Below are positions 22,686 to 34,385 of a DNA stretch of 64,000 nt, in pieces. This DNA comes from Batillaria attramentaria. Its lineage: Eukaryota; Mollusca; Gastropoda; Batillariidae. A model generated the notes under the pieces. That model saw only the letters and a program-made list of their open reading frames with translations. It did not search any database and had not been told where the DNA came from. Both the position numbers and the translations under genes were made by a program. How positions within the stretch are numbered: position 1 is the first letter of the stretch; every line of letters starts with the position of its first letter. The stretch lies in assembly GCA_018292915.2 (NCBI GenBank), contig JACVVK020000087.1:963501-1027500 (forward strand). The letters run 5' to 3'.

Positions 22686-23587
22686 CCTTCACTGTACTTG
22701 CTGGTCAGTGGGTGCTGGTGCACATTTACCCACTATAGCTGATCTCCTCCATTTTTGAAAACTGTATGCATTCTTATTCCAGGTGTTTTTCAAATATATA
22801 TGTGTGACATCTATGTCAGCCCCTCCCCCCCCCCCCCAAAAGTGTAAACATATTTCCCTAATTTGAACTGAAATGACTAAAATCAAACTGGCCAGTACCG
22901 AGTGTGAAAACCAGTCTGGCAATGTCCATCCGAAAGTGCGCCGTGGCATTGCAAAGCAAGAAGCAGTCTGTGGTCCCAAGTTTCAGCGTGGACATACAGA
23001 TGCATACAGACTCTGGTTTCAAGTTGCAGACTGGTATTTGTGTCAGGCATGCATGGTCAGCATTTGGTCGCTGGCATAGAAAGCCAGCCTCTTAGGATCC
23101 CTGACCTGTCACTAAATGCACGGTGCCGGTGACTATAGCGACCCTTCAGAAGTGGAATTATTTCCTCCAGTGTCAGTTTTTATCAAGTTACTTTAATCTG
23201 TAAAAAATGTATTCATATACTCAATGTGCATTTCATAGGAGTCATTACCAAACCTTGTAGATGCATTTATCATGTGCGAGATTTGGCAGGAACCTTGACA
23301 ATTTTTTGTTTTTGTTTTGCCTAGTGATACATTTATATAATTGTGGTGAACATTTCAAGAAAATGACAATACTCTATCATCATTGTATTTGTAGTGCTGT
23401 CTAATGTAATTTACCTGAGGCCAGTATGAAGTTTGAAACTGTCACTGTTGTTCAGTCTTGGCAGTGCTGCAACACAAGTGAGAATGAGAATGCCACATTC
23501 CCCGCTACCTTCCACTCTGTATGTGGAATTGAAGGTCTCATTACTATCATGAGACTGCACACCAGCACGTCACTTTTGGGCATGAGA
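22686..23587. other. 3' UTR of TMEM97 copy 2, proximal part
   Basis: Unique-looking sequence with one C-run (22821-22838). No coding region supported. Confidence 0.45.
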
Positions 23588-24680
23588 TTTTTGGCTCCCT
23601 TGTGTAACTATGGGAGTCTACATGTATTAACCCTCCGTCGTCTGTCTGTCTGTCTGTGTGTGTGTGTCCAGCAAACTTTAACATTGTCATTTTCTCAGAA
23701 TCTACAAACAGCAGAGGCACCAAACTTGGCATTCTGATAGACAACCATAAGACCTTTCAAAACATATTTTGAATGACCTTGACTCAAGGTCAAGGTCACT
23801 AAAGCTCTCTGTTTGAAAATTTTACATTGGCATTTTCTCATAATCTACAAACACCAGAGGTTTTAAACTTTGCATGATGATAGATAAGAACGTTGATAAG
23901 AACTTTACAGATATACATGTAGTCAGTGGTCTTGTTTCAAGGTCAAGGCCATACAAGCTATTTTTGTGAAACCTTAACATTGGCATTTTCTCAGAAACAA
24001 CAGCAGAGGCGCCAAACCTGGCCTGCTGATAGACAGTGATAAGACCTATGCACACATACCACCTTAAATGACCTTGACTCAAGGTCAAGGTCATTAAAAC
24101 AGTCTGTTGGGAAAATTTACATTTGCATTTTCTCACAATCCAGAAGAATCAGAAGCATCAAACTATATGTGCGACGATTGACATTAGCAGCACCTTTACA
24201 GACATACCTGTGTTCAGTGACTTTTAGTCAAGGTCAAGGTCATGCAAGGTTTTTTTGGGGAAACTTTAACCTTGGCATTTTCTCCAAAACAACAAACAGT
24301 AGAGGTACCAAACGAGGTATGATGATAGACAGCAATGAGACCTACCTTTCTGAATGACTTTGACTGAAGGTTAAGGTCATTAAAGCTGTCTGTTGTGAAT
24401 TTTAACATTACTGTTTTCAGAGGAACTACAAATACTAGAGGCATCAAACTTGGCATTCTGATAGAAATTGATGAAATCTCATTTGAATGACTGACCAAAG
24501 GTCAAGGCCATACAAACTGTTTCGGGGAAAATTGTGATATTGCCATGAACTCAGAGCGCCAGAGACACTTTTTTTGGCATGATAATGGATAGTGATAAGA
24601 GCTTAATTTACAAACATACTCTTGTGAATGACCTTGACCTGTGTCACAAGGGAGCCATGGAGGTTTTTCCCTCTCTAGTT
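23588..24680 (-). mobile_element. Tandem-core element with TCAAGGTCA half-sites, copy 1
   Basis: Both ends match the copy at 40.1-41.9 kb in reverse orientation: GGCTCCCTTGTGTAAC with AACCCTCCGTCGTCTGTCTG at the left, and CACAAGGGAGCC through CTCTCTAGTT at the right. Between them lie five to six diverged monomers of about 150-170 bp (ACCAAACTTGGCAT, GATAGACA, ATGACCTTGACTCAAGGTCA). A flank, a (CAGT)-type microsatellite and a core of tandem monomers is the plan of the bivalve 'pearl' and other Helitron-like non-autonomous elements. No protein is encoded. Confidence 0.75.
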
Positions 24681-25820
24681 CATCCAAATGACTGAACCCA
24701 GCTTTTTGATGGTTGGCAGGATGGATGTAGAGGGGCATTATTTTAATTACTCAGAAGTATGCGTAAGAGGTGTGTATGAAAGATTCAGTCTCTTTAAAAC
24801 TTCAGGATCTCGATCATGCCTGACTTTGGTTGTCTAAGTGATGGCTCTAGGCACTTGCCAGCACTATGTGTGTGTGTGTGGTGGACTTGGGAGGGGCACT
24901 GTTGGCACTTTCTAGAGTTCATTTTGTAGTAGCTGCAAGATAAATACATGTAGTAAAAAATACCTCAACGGTGAGCAGGTCAATGGCTGTGCTGCCTGTG
25001 TGAATGCCTGTTGCAGGGCTTAAATCTTCAACCTTTTGGCAGATTCCCACCTTTGGCAAAAAAATCCCCCCCCCCCCCTGTTTTCTCTTCTGAAGCACTT
25101 AAAATCATGCCAAAATTGCACAAATTTTAGTCTAATTGTAAACATTTTCCTCTGATATCAAGTGCTTCTCCTCTGAAACACTTAAAATCATCCCAAAATG
25201 CGCCAAATTCCACAGATTTTTGTCTAACTTAAAAAATCTGGGGGTGCACACCCCCAGTCACCCCTAACATAACATGTCTGCTTTGTATAGTTCTCTCAGC
25301 TGATTTCTGAGTTCGGCCCTTTCATCTATATTTCTTCTTTTTAACCCCTCACTTACGTCTGCACTACCAGTGGTTAGGAATAAGTGATGTTGGGCATATG
25401 CTGCGAATTGGTTTATTGCGCCTAGGAGATGATAAGTTGCAATATTTGCTGTATATGCGTTTAGTATTTATCTTTGTTTTACTTAGTTCTAATTGTCATT
25501 TGTTTTCTATGCTTTTTTTGTAACCGGGAGTTCGAGAAATTAGCATGAAGGTGCAGCGTCTCCTGCATGTCCTAGGTTTATATTGCCCCGTAGACCAGTT
25601 TGCATCCTTTGTCCAACGTTACATTTTTGTTTTTTTCATGTAGTGCAGGCACACTCAGCCGCGAATTAGTCTTTGTGGCTTGCGCGGCTTTAAGCACTAA
25701 AAACTCACTCACTCACTCTGCTTTGTATAGACGCGCGATTGTGGCTTACTCTGTTCAGATCATGAACCGTTTTAAGCCCTGCAGTTTTCGAGCTTGGTTT
25801 TTTCTGTACATGTACATATA
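24681..25820. other. 3' region of TMEM97 copy 2, central part
   Basis: It contains a C-run at 25067-25078, the perfect palindrome GGGGGTGCACACCCCC near 25232, and GGCTTTAAGCACTAAAAACT followed by a CACT-repeat end (about 25690-25725), which looks like a SINE tail. The segment from 25014 (CAGGGCTTAAATCTTC) resembles that at 30706 in the eIF4H gene and may be the left end of another CAGG-type element; no right end was found. Confidence 0.4.
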
Positions 25821-26330
25821 CAGGGATGTCACTGGAGCTTGAAACCTATAGGACAAATGTCCTGGAAGGTGTCAGATGAATAGGACATTTGTCCTGAATT
25901 GGAACAAAACAATAAAAGACATTCTGGCGTGCGACAATAAAGCATTGTAAAACAGGAACCACATAAACACAGGTCAGGGTTAAACTCTTTGCCTCATTGT
26001 GTCCTTCGTACATGTGAGTAGTGTGGAAGACACTGAGGAAAAGGGGATTTATTGACTAGTAAGACCATAACAAAAGGACATAAACTTATTGGCAAAGAAA
26101 AGTGAAAAAAAAAAATTATTAACTCATTTCAGGTAATACTGTTTTGTTGACTTGCTGTCAGTGTCATCAGAGATTCAAATGTTCAACAGAAACGCGATCG
26201 GACATATGACCTCCTCTTGAAATAAACAGTCGGACATCGATCTGTCCTGCTGGACAGTTTTTTCATCAGACATTTGGCCAAGTCTATTGGTCATAGTCCG
26301 GCCTGTGTCGGGGCACCAGTGACATCCCTG
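25821..26330. mobile_element. Non-autonomous DNA transposon, CAGG type (A)
   Basis: 510 bp with inverted ends CAGGGATGTCACTGG ... CCAGTGACATCCCTG, flanked on each side by CATATA (25815-25820 and 26331-26336). The inside is rich in GGACAAATGTCCT-like words that are themselves small inverted repeats. No ORF. One of five elements in the window with CAGG/CCTG ends and 6-bp target duplications. Confidence 0.88.
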
Positions 26331-26564
26331 CATATATGTACATATTTTAACCTCTGCATTCACTGTTGCTGGCAGCACCTGCAGTGTGCCACATACAAAT
26401 ACAATGTCTCTGGTGAAACTGTATAATTGTGCCATATTATGTTGTATTGTACAACTATATGACAGTAGCCATTTTAGCAGTATTAAGCTGTTGATGCTTT
26501 CATGTGTCTTTCATGGCCTTGTTTGTAAAAAAGCCTGGCATGAACCATTTCAGGGTAAATTCTT

Positions 26565-27066
26565 TTTTTTTTTTTTTTTCTTTGCTGCCACAACTCTTTT
26601 TGCCAGCTCCAGTGGTGTTCCTCCCAGGTGATGGGTGGAACCCACGGAGGGCTCGAAGGCTGGGGCAATTTTTATTATGCATGATGATGGAGATGAGGAT
26701 GATGGTAAGATGATGCTATGGAGGTCCGTGTGGTTTGGGACTGCAGGACAGGGCCGCATTCCACGCTTCCTGTCATAAATATCCCGGCGTTCACCAGGCC
26801 CGGGAACTACGGCACCTGCGGTGCCGGCCGTGTAATCATCCACATCATAAGACGTGTCATACCAAGGGAAGCACCCCCAAAGTCGCACCCGTGAAGTGGG
26901 TGAAGCTCGGCTGTGTAGCAACAGCCTCCCCATTGGGCCCATAGCACACCCGCTCTGGGTAGGAGCCGACCTAGGTAGGAAAAATCCCGCTTGCCTCGGC
27001 TGGGATTCGAACCCGGGTCTCCCGGTCCATGGTCCGAAGTGCTAACCACTACACTACGGGGGCCGG
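26565..27066 (-). mobile_element. tRNA-derived SINE, family S3 (full length)
   Basis: On the minus strand it starts GGCCCCCGTAGTGTAGTGGT, an A-box-like start, with the B box GGGTTCGAATCCC about 45 bases later. A body of about 400 bp follows, ending GAGGAACACCACTGGAGC with a poly(A) tail. The 16-base TTCAGGGTAAATTCTT lies on both sides (26549-26564 and 27067-27082), a perfect target duplication. It sits in the distal 3' region of TMEM97 copy 2. Confidence 0.93.
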
Positions 27067-27264
27067 TTCAGGGTAAATTCTTATAGTCTTACGAGTATCA
27101 GGATGAAAACTACTTAAATTGCTGTAATGCGTATCCATACAATACTTTCTGTGGTAATGATGGCCATGATATTGTTTTATTTATCAGTTACACTGTTCTA
27201 GTGGTAATTTTTCATGCCAAGGGGCATTTTGTGAGAATACCGGAATATGTATAATTTCATTGAA

Positions 27265-27270
27265 AATAAA
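27265..27270 (+). terminator. Candidate poly(A) signal, TMEM97 copy 2
   Basis: AATAAA, followed by a GT-rich tract at 27309-27333. The sequence around it resembles that around the AATAAA of copy 1. If used, the 3' UTR is about 4.6 kb, lengthened by three inserted elements. Confidence 0.45.
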
Positions 27271-27724
27271 ATCAGTACTGATTTGAAACTACTTTTTGTA
27301 CTTCAAGACGTGTGTGTGTGCATGTGTGTGTGTAAACAGAGTTTTGAATTGCACATCATTAATGTGATATATCTGGAGAATATTCTATTGAAAGAGATTA
27401 ATCTTTTGCCACTGCGCACAAAAAAAAAGATTGTCAGATTGAAAGGACCCGTTCCACAGACACTCCACAAACCCCCCGGCCCCTCCATCCCCCTCCCCCC
27501 CCTTACCCCCACTCTCTGTGACTGACTGTAGCATACATGCAAAACCTGGGATAAAGTCTTATACACTGTGTGGGTAGACACACAACGTAAGACTAAGAGC
27601 ACACTCATAATACGTAAATTTATCCGAAGACAGAAGACTTCCCTTGAGCTATCGTGAAACAACATGATGGTCTTCGTGACCTACTGGCTAAAAATAGCCC
27701 AGCAGTTGACCGTTCTGGTTGTTG

Positions 27725-27735
27725 TGCGCATGCGT
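27725..27735. promoter_or_regulatory. NRF1-like palindromic site upstream of eIF4H
   Basis: TGCGCATGCGT, close to the NRF1 consensus GCGCATGCGC, lies 32 bases before the eIF4H start codon. NRF1 sites are common in housekeeping promoters. This is a sequence match only. Confidence 0.45.
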
Positions 27736-27766
27736 GACCGGAACAACCTCGAAGTTCTACTTCAAC

Positions 27767-30248
27767 ATGGCTGACTACGACAACCGCGGGTATGGAAGGG
27801 ATCGGTTTCGGGGTAGCTATGATGGGTATGATACGAAAACGCATTGCTTGCCGGCGTGTTGTGAAGACAATTACCGCATGTTTGATGTGGTGTTCAAATT
27901 TGCCTGATCGTGCACAGCTTACTCAAAAAGAACGCGTTTGTCTGGATCGTTCTTGGCACATGTGTTTTCACCGCGAAAACGTGAAATGCTGTGAAAAATG
28001 CTGTGTCCTTTTCCACCTTTAATGCATCGTCTGCTGTCGATTTTCGTCTGATACTTATTGCACTTGGTTTTCCATGCAGTTTAAATAGCTTTTATATGGT
28101 AACGTTGGCATTTTGTTCGAAAATAACCACACCATCTTGAACTATCCCCCCTTCGCTCTCTACCTGACAAATCCCTCGTTCACAAGTTGCACTGTTGCAG
28201 TTCTAACTTTGGTTATCTCTTCCCCCTCCCTTTCCCACTTCTTTTGTCTACCCTTGTTTTCTCAATATTGTCTTAAGCGTTGTATCTTTTCTTCATCCTG
28301 TATCCTCCCTGCGTGTTTAGTAGTGCAGATTCCAAGATAACGTAAGGTTCTAAGTAGTAGAAGTAGCAGTCAAGCACTTTCACAGGCGTTCTTGCACTAG
28401 TGCAGGTTTGCAGTTGCATTCAGACATGTGCATTGGACAATTCACTTACAGGTGTTAGCCATTATGTGCTGCTGAAAGTTATGTGAAGTGAAAGTGGATG
28501 TAAAACTGTTGAGTTACTTTATCAGTTTATGAGGAGCTAGGTAATGTGGTTGGTTTGCACTTTGATAATGATATTGATATAATTCTGATATTACCTATAC
28601 TGATTTAGCTTGTAATTGTATTAATGTGCCAACACCTGTATAATATTAATTTAAATTGTATCACCCATATCAGAAAACTGAACCAGCCAAGTGCAGGGAT
28701 GGTAACCAAACTTAACCTGCAGTACGCGTAATTCTAAAAGTAAGACTAAAACTACGATTGCTGCTAGTGCTAATGCTAGTAATTAAACTTAAAGACTGTG
28801 CTTTTGCTGTAATATCTCAATTGCAGCATTGGCTGCATCAGTGCATACACCATTCACCATAAATTTCCATACATGTGCTTGCTTTCATCCATGATACTGT
28901 TGATACTTTTTATCACTGTCAGACAAAAAAAAGGGCAGTCATAGTTTTTTGCCCTTGCTGTCTCACAAAAGAAGCATCAGCATGTCAGAAAGTACATGTA
29001 TACATGTATCAAAACCTCCTGACAAAGTGCACACACACATCCTAAAAAAATGAGAACTGTGTGTTGCAATCTGTCCAGAAATGACACTTCCAGTAAAATC
29101 ATGTAAAGCCCAAAGGGGAGAGACTAAGTCTGTGCATTGACAATGACACTCTGCCTGGATGAAAAGTTTCAGTAAGGCTGATTACACTTGTCCAGCAGGA
29201 TGCCTGCACTCTTGACATGCCTGTGTCTCGGAAAATTTTAATATGGACATTGTCGGGTACCAAGTGGGCAGCAGCAGTGTTCCCTGTGATTTGAAAATAC
29301 ATACATGTACAAGGGTCCTTGCGACCCTCTCTCCATATTTTTGAGGATCCTTTTGTAAAGTTTAAGGGGGCCATGGTCTATGGGTATAGGAAGTCTGAAA
29401 GTCAAAACCATTTGTTCTTGTAAATCATTCCAGTAGGAGAGATGTATGTGAATTGCGGTGTGTCAGCGAATCGGCAAGGCAAGGAACCGGCGTGCTTACA
29501 AAACAGTGTAGAAACTAGAATCAGAGACTAAAAATGTGTGTCCCCCGTGGTGCGCTGTTCTCAAATTTGCGCATGAGTTTAAGAGTTTTGTGTGTGCAAA
29601 TACGTGCACCTGCGTGTAAACTGTAATCGGAAACACTGCAGTGCAGCAGGCTCTGAGTGTGCAGGGAAGCAGAGTCCTTACTTTTGTTCTCTATTTCTAT
29701 TGCAGAGACTTTGATGATCGAGGATATGGTTCATACGATGGAGGGAGGCGAGGTGGCGGTGGTGGCTTTGGGGGGGGTGGTGGTGGTGGTGGAGGTTTCG
29801 GAGGTGGAGGCTACGGAGGAGGTGGACGTGGTGGTAGAGGGGGCAAGCCCATCCCATCAGATGGTCCCTACACAGTGTACGTAGGCAACTTGCCGCAGGG
29901 CATCGTGCAAGGAGACTTGGAAATTATATTTAAAGACCTAAAGGTAAGCAGTGTCTGCTGAGTCTTTGTATTTTGTGAGGCTTTTGACAAATTGTATCCG
30001 TGTTACCGTAATATCAACTTATACGCTAATACAGTAATAGTTGGTGTCAAGGCCTTTCCAAGTGTGTCATTTTATTTTGAATTAATTACTCTCCTAAAGA
30101 ATGAAAAATCAAGAGTCATTCGGTGTGTTTGCCTTCTGGGTTTTTCTGTGTTTGTCTGTGGTCACTCAAAAACCGTAAAAGAGGCAACAACAGATTAAGA
30201 GAAGATTAAAACAGAAAAATTATTTTTCACTGCAGTTTGGTTTTTCAA

Positions 30249-30279
<31 letters not shown>

Positions 30280-31346
30280 ACACTTGGTGCAGTGTTTGTT
30301 TGGTTTTTGTTGTTTTTTGCTGTCGATTCTTTCACATTAGTGGGAAAACAGCTGTCATTGAATGCGTGCATGAGCGTTTCCATGAGGAGGAGGACTGAAT
30401 GAGTTAACAGTGTTTACTTTATTTTTGCAGGTCAAAAGTGTGAGACTGGTACGAGACAAAGAGACTGATCGGTTTAAAGGTAAGCTTCTGCTTCATACAA
30501 ACTTTACAGTATATGGGTTGTGTCTCAGTCTGACACTACTAGTCAGTACTCTCGGTGACACCAATGACTGGGTACTCCCGAAGTGAAGTTGGGAAAGGCT
30601 TCATAGTCATAGGCAGATGTGAAAAACCGTATCACTATCAGGTCCAATCAGCTGTGTGTGCTGAGTATATATATATAACTCGTGCAAACTACTGCACAGT
30701 AAGCTCAGGGTTTAAAATCTACCGCCTTTTGGTGGATTTCCAGCTTGCCCTTGGGCTAAAAATTTTCCTCCCCGCAAAAAGAATGTGTCCTCTTGCATGG
30801 TGCCAGGGCTACAAGACGCAGCGTTTCCAGAATTTGAATTTTTGTGTGCGTCAAAATTTAAAATGGTCAGAAAGGAAGCAGCATGATCGTTGCACAAGTG
30901 GTGTGATTTCGGTGAAAATGGAGACATGTTCGAACCTACTTTTAAGTTTTCTTTCTTCCAGGATTTGCCTATGTGGAATTTGATGACACAGACTCATTAC
31001 GAGAGGCTTTAACGTATGATGGTGCAGTAAGTACCCTCTCATTGTTTCATGAAATACCTTCACTGCAGTGTTGTCTGTAGTGCTCAGTATTTCTTCTTTG
31101 TTGAAAACTTTTTTCTTTTTTAACTAAGGCAGTGGTATGGCAGAGGTTGAACTGTTGGTTTTACTTTTACACTATTATTGTTACAGTGTGTTACCTCCCA
31201 TGGGTCAAAACAAGCAGACCAAATGCACTGCATTGTAAATTTGTTGTCTTAAAGTTTAAGCACTTATACAGAGTGCCGTGGTAGCAAACATGCATGCATG
31301 CACACACAGAGAATAACGCACACACACATACACACACACACGCACG

Positions 31347-31381
<35 letters not shown>

Positions 31382-33837
31382 TATATATCATATGTGTGCA
31401 TGGTTTGCAGATGATTTTGATCATTACTTTGCAGTCGTCAGTGTTCAGTAATCCTGTTTGTAACTTGGTCCACAAATCAAAATCTGTTTTTGCTACTGAA
31501 GAATTTTCATTGAGGTGCCAGGAAAACTTAGAGATCATCTAAATAACTATTAACTGTGTTTTGTGGACGCGCTTAGCCTAGTTTCTTGAATTGGCTCAAA
31601 GCTCCATCAGTCCATGAGCTGAACCCAACACACACACTCACATGAATCACACACATTCTCTCACACACTGGACATGAACATATTTATAATCACATGGTGT
31701 GAAGGGTCAGCGCAGCTATGGAACTTTTAAGTTTCGGAATTTTGAATTGCAAAATTTATTTCCAAATTTTGTTGGCTTAACATTTCCAAAGCAGAAGCAA
31801 AATAACTAAGCAAGTTAACTTCTAACCTTCCTGAGTTCCTAACAAAACTTTTTTATGCACTACAAGTTGAAATAGATGTTCATAACTTTTTACTTTTAGC
31901 ATCAGGTTTATTGTTGATTACTGAGTATTGTTTGTACAACTTACCTGATTTTCTGTCTTTTTTTTTTTTCCAGCTATTTGAGGACAAAAATCTTAGGGTA
32001 GATATTGCTGAAGGCAGAAAAAATGACCGTGGCGGTCGAGGAAGAGGAGGCGATCGAGGTGGGAAATCCATAGCTGTTTGATTTGTGACAAACTTTTAAC
32101 CTGAGCTGTAGACCGCAAACTTTCATTCAAACGTCCATAGCTCAGTCAAGATTCACAAAACTTAATGACTTTGTCAATAATTGGTGGTGCTCACCAAAAC
32201 TTTAGTACTTTTGTTTGTAAATGAACAAATAATCAACAGAAATGTTGTATTACCGTCCAGATACATTATAGATTTATACACACTTTGATGTATGGGTTAG
32301 CGTTTTTCTCTCCTTTCTATTCCAGATTTTTTTGACTTTGAATGAGAAGTACTGTATTTCTTATGTTTCTTCCTGGTGTATGCAGGTGGCCGAGGGGGAG
32401 GCCGAGGTTGGGGTGGTGATGATTTCCGGGGTGGCCGAGGAGGAGGAGGTGGAGGTGGAGGCAGTGATTATGGCAACTTCAATGACCGAGGAGGCCGCGG
32501 AGGCAGGGGTGGTTTCAGAGGTGGCGACCGGGGATATGACAGAGGGGGAGACAGGGGAGGTTATGGTGGCCGTGGCGGTTATGACAGGCGGCCACGGCGA
32601 GACAGTGGGGGGAGCGGGGGAGCACCAGAGTTCAGAGAACCGTCACCAGGTAAGTGGATGTTGCGGTTCCCTTTTTTTTTACCTCCTCTCCATTGCTGAT
32701 AATGTTTGGTGCCACTATTTTGATAAACTGTGGTAGTCACTTTCTACTGTGCCTTGTGGATGCTTTCCATCTCGGGGAAATAAACGTGCAATCCTGAAAC
32801 ATCTCTCAGATTATCTAACTTGAGGGGTGGGTTTGATAATTAGTGCGTTGGGTTTACCCGTTTTTGATCGGCTGTCACCACTGTCATGGTGATGAAGCAT
32901 GGGTTTGAGCCTAGGTCGAGCTTGTGGTATGTGATACCGGTTTTACCGGGCTGCTCATCAGGGGTTTCTCCTTGGTTTATCTGGCTTTCCTCCTCCAGCA
33001 AAATTGAAAAGACGTGACGCGCTTCCCCCGGGGTTGGCAGCCTGTATTTCCCGAAAGGGATAAGAAAGTAGTTAATAATTTCATGCTACATTGTGGGAAA
33101 TACCATGGTGGATTTTTTAACTTTAAAGTTTACTATCTATAGCAGGGTCCGTACAGGTCATGGAATCCTGGAAAGGTCATGGAATATGAAAATAGATTTT
33201 CCAGGCCTGGAAAGTTATGAAATTATCTTGAGTCATGAAAAGTCATGGAATTTCAGAATTTTATCGAAGCCATTTTGACTCGAGCCAGATAATGAGATAG
33301 TCAGCTTGGTGATTACTCGCTGGACTGTTCGCCAAATATACCATACCAACAAACTGCCTTCCCATTAGTAAATGGCTAACTCTGAACATTGGCCTTGCTG
33401 ACTGCGATAACTTGGATAAGCTCAGATTTTCTACCCTTGTGTGTGTCAGTGTGAAAGAGTGCGAGGAAGTTGTCATGGAAAACAGGAGAGATGGCCTGGA
33501 AAAGTCATGAATTTTTTAGACTGTGAACCTGTATGGACCCTGCTATAGGTTTACTTTCGGCTTTGTGATACAACTGTTGTAGAATGAGTATGTACTAGAG
33601 GAAAAACACAGGGAGTAGTGTGGGAGATCAGCTGAAGTTGTAACATTGCTGAACGTTTCAGAATCAGCATCAAGGAGACCCAGGTTGAAGCTGCTGCCAC
33701 GAACAGTCGACAAGCCCCTCAACGAGACAGCTGAGGCTCCCAGGAACGCCAGCATCTTTGGCACAGGCAAACCACGAGACGAGGCCAAGGTGGAGGCCAC
33801 ACGAAGCAGAACCACCAGCGAAAGCAGTCAGCAATAA
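27767..33837 (+). CDS. EIF4H: Eukaryotic translation initiation factor 4H
   Basis: Seven coding exons: 27767-27825, 29706-29943, 30431-30479, 30962-31026, 31974-32058, 32386-32649 and 33662-33837. All are GT-AG and phases join without a break, giving 311 aa (human 248). The protein binds RNA and stimulates the eIF4A helicase during 5' UTR unwinding in the cytoplasm. It starts MADYDN as in vertebrates. A Gly-rich stretch (about 33-63) follows, then one RRM: RNP2 VYVGNL (77-82), [15 protein letters not shown], and RNP1 KGFAYVEF (115-122), then [10 protein letters not shown] and [11 protein letters not shown] long RGG/Gly-rich region (about 155-245) makes it larger than the human protein. The C-terminal signature [17 protein letters not shown] (258-274) and the [12 protein letters not shown] motif identify eIF4H rather than eIF4B. 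Exons 2 and 6 contain near-pure GGN codon runs. Confidence 0.96.
27826..29705. other. eIF4H intron 1
   Basis: 1.88 kb, AT-rich, no repeat with clear ends and no coding sequence that I can support. Confidence 0.5.
30165..30300 (+). repeat. Dispersed repeat, copy 1 (eIF4H intron 2)
   Basis: AAAACCGTAAAAGAGGCAAC through CACTGCAGTTTGGTTTTTCA is nearly identical over about 80 bases to 34258-34342 on the same strand. In this copy a C-run and CA microsatellite follow; in the other, a T-run and C-run. Both are followed by GTGCAGTG. Confidence 0.75.
31313..31380. repeat. (CA)n microsatellite
   Basis: CA dinucleotides with a few CG and TA interruptions, in eIF4H intron 4. Confidence 0.95.
31560..31770 (-). 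mobile_element. SINE family S2, 3' part
   Basis: On the minus strand: AAATTCCGAAACTTAAAAG, CCTTCACACCATGTGATTAT, GTGTGAGAGAATGTGTGTGA, GGGTTCAGCTCATGGACTGA, the order seen in the S2 copies at 52.2 and 55.8 kb. The tail is diverged. Confidence 0.7.
32855..33075 (+). repeat. Probable degenerate tRNA-derived repeat (S4)
   Basis: It has a B-box-like GGGTTTGAGCCTA and ends TTCCCGAAAGGGATAAGAAA. Similar end words occur at 56214-56235, next to a SINE S2 at 55.8 kb. Lies in eIF4H intron 6. Confidence 0.4.
33142..33543. mobile_element. Small inverted-repeat DNA transposon (MITE)
   Basis: 402 bp with ends GCAGGGTCCGTACAGGT ... ACCTGTATGGACCCTGC (one mismatch) in eIF4H intron 6. TATA stands on both sides and may be the target duplication or part of it. 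Inside are repeated GGAAAGTCATGGAAT-like words. No coding capacity. Confidence 0.85.
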
Positions 33838-34257
33838 GCTGTCAGCGCAGGTTCCTCCGTGTCATGGTAAGTTGTGAAAGCTACTGACTTAGCCCCGTTG
33901 TGTGTGGCCAGGCAGTGTTGTCACCACCAGAGGGTGTCAGTTTTAAGTCTTACAAACAAGCAACAAGAAAAACTGACAACAGAGGGTGGCATGGAAACAT
34001 TTGTGAAGAACAAGGAAATGTATAGCGGCTCAACATGCTTGGGGAAGCTATTGCTGTCTTTAAACTGTAACACCATTTTTACGAATAAGAGCTAACAATC
34101 TCTGATGCCAGACACTACTAGATGCCAGTTGATAGGCAGCAGATGGGGCATAAGCTGTAAACCTGAAAATGAAAAGAAAGAAACAACAACAGAAAACAAG
34201 AAACAAAAATATACGCCACAAAAATCAAACATATTTGATAACAAAATGCACGCTCGC

Positions 34258-34385
34258 CCAAAAAACGTAAAAGAGGCAGCAACAGATTAAGAGTAGATTA
34301 AAACAGAAAAATCAGTTTTCACTGCAGTTTGGTTTTTCAACTTTTTTTCCCCCCAGTTCGTGCAGTGATTCAAGCGACACCAGTT
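34258..34385 (+). repeat. Dispersed repeat, copy 2
   Basis: Second copy of the roughly 80-bp unit at 30165. It differs at only a few positions (AAAACGTAAAAGAGGCAGCA) before running into a T-run and C-run. Confidence 0.75.

Noticed and set aside
25014..25260. Sixth CAGG element
   Set aside because: The left end resembles 30706 (CAGGGYTTAAATCT), but no matching right end or 6-bp duplication could be found for either.
26990..27066. tRNA gene (also at 5450, 51300, 58320 and 62390)
   Set aside because: A and B boxes are present, but each is the head of a longer repeated unit and no complete cloverleaf with acceptor pairing is visible. They are SINE heads.
29657..29884. Val/Glu-rich frame over eIF4H exon 2, and a similar one over exon 6
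   Set aside because: Out-of-frame readings of GGN codon runs. The RRM and splice phases fix the correct frame.
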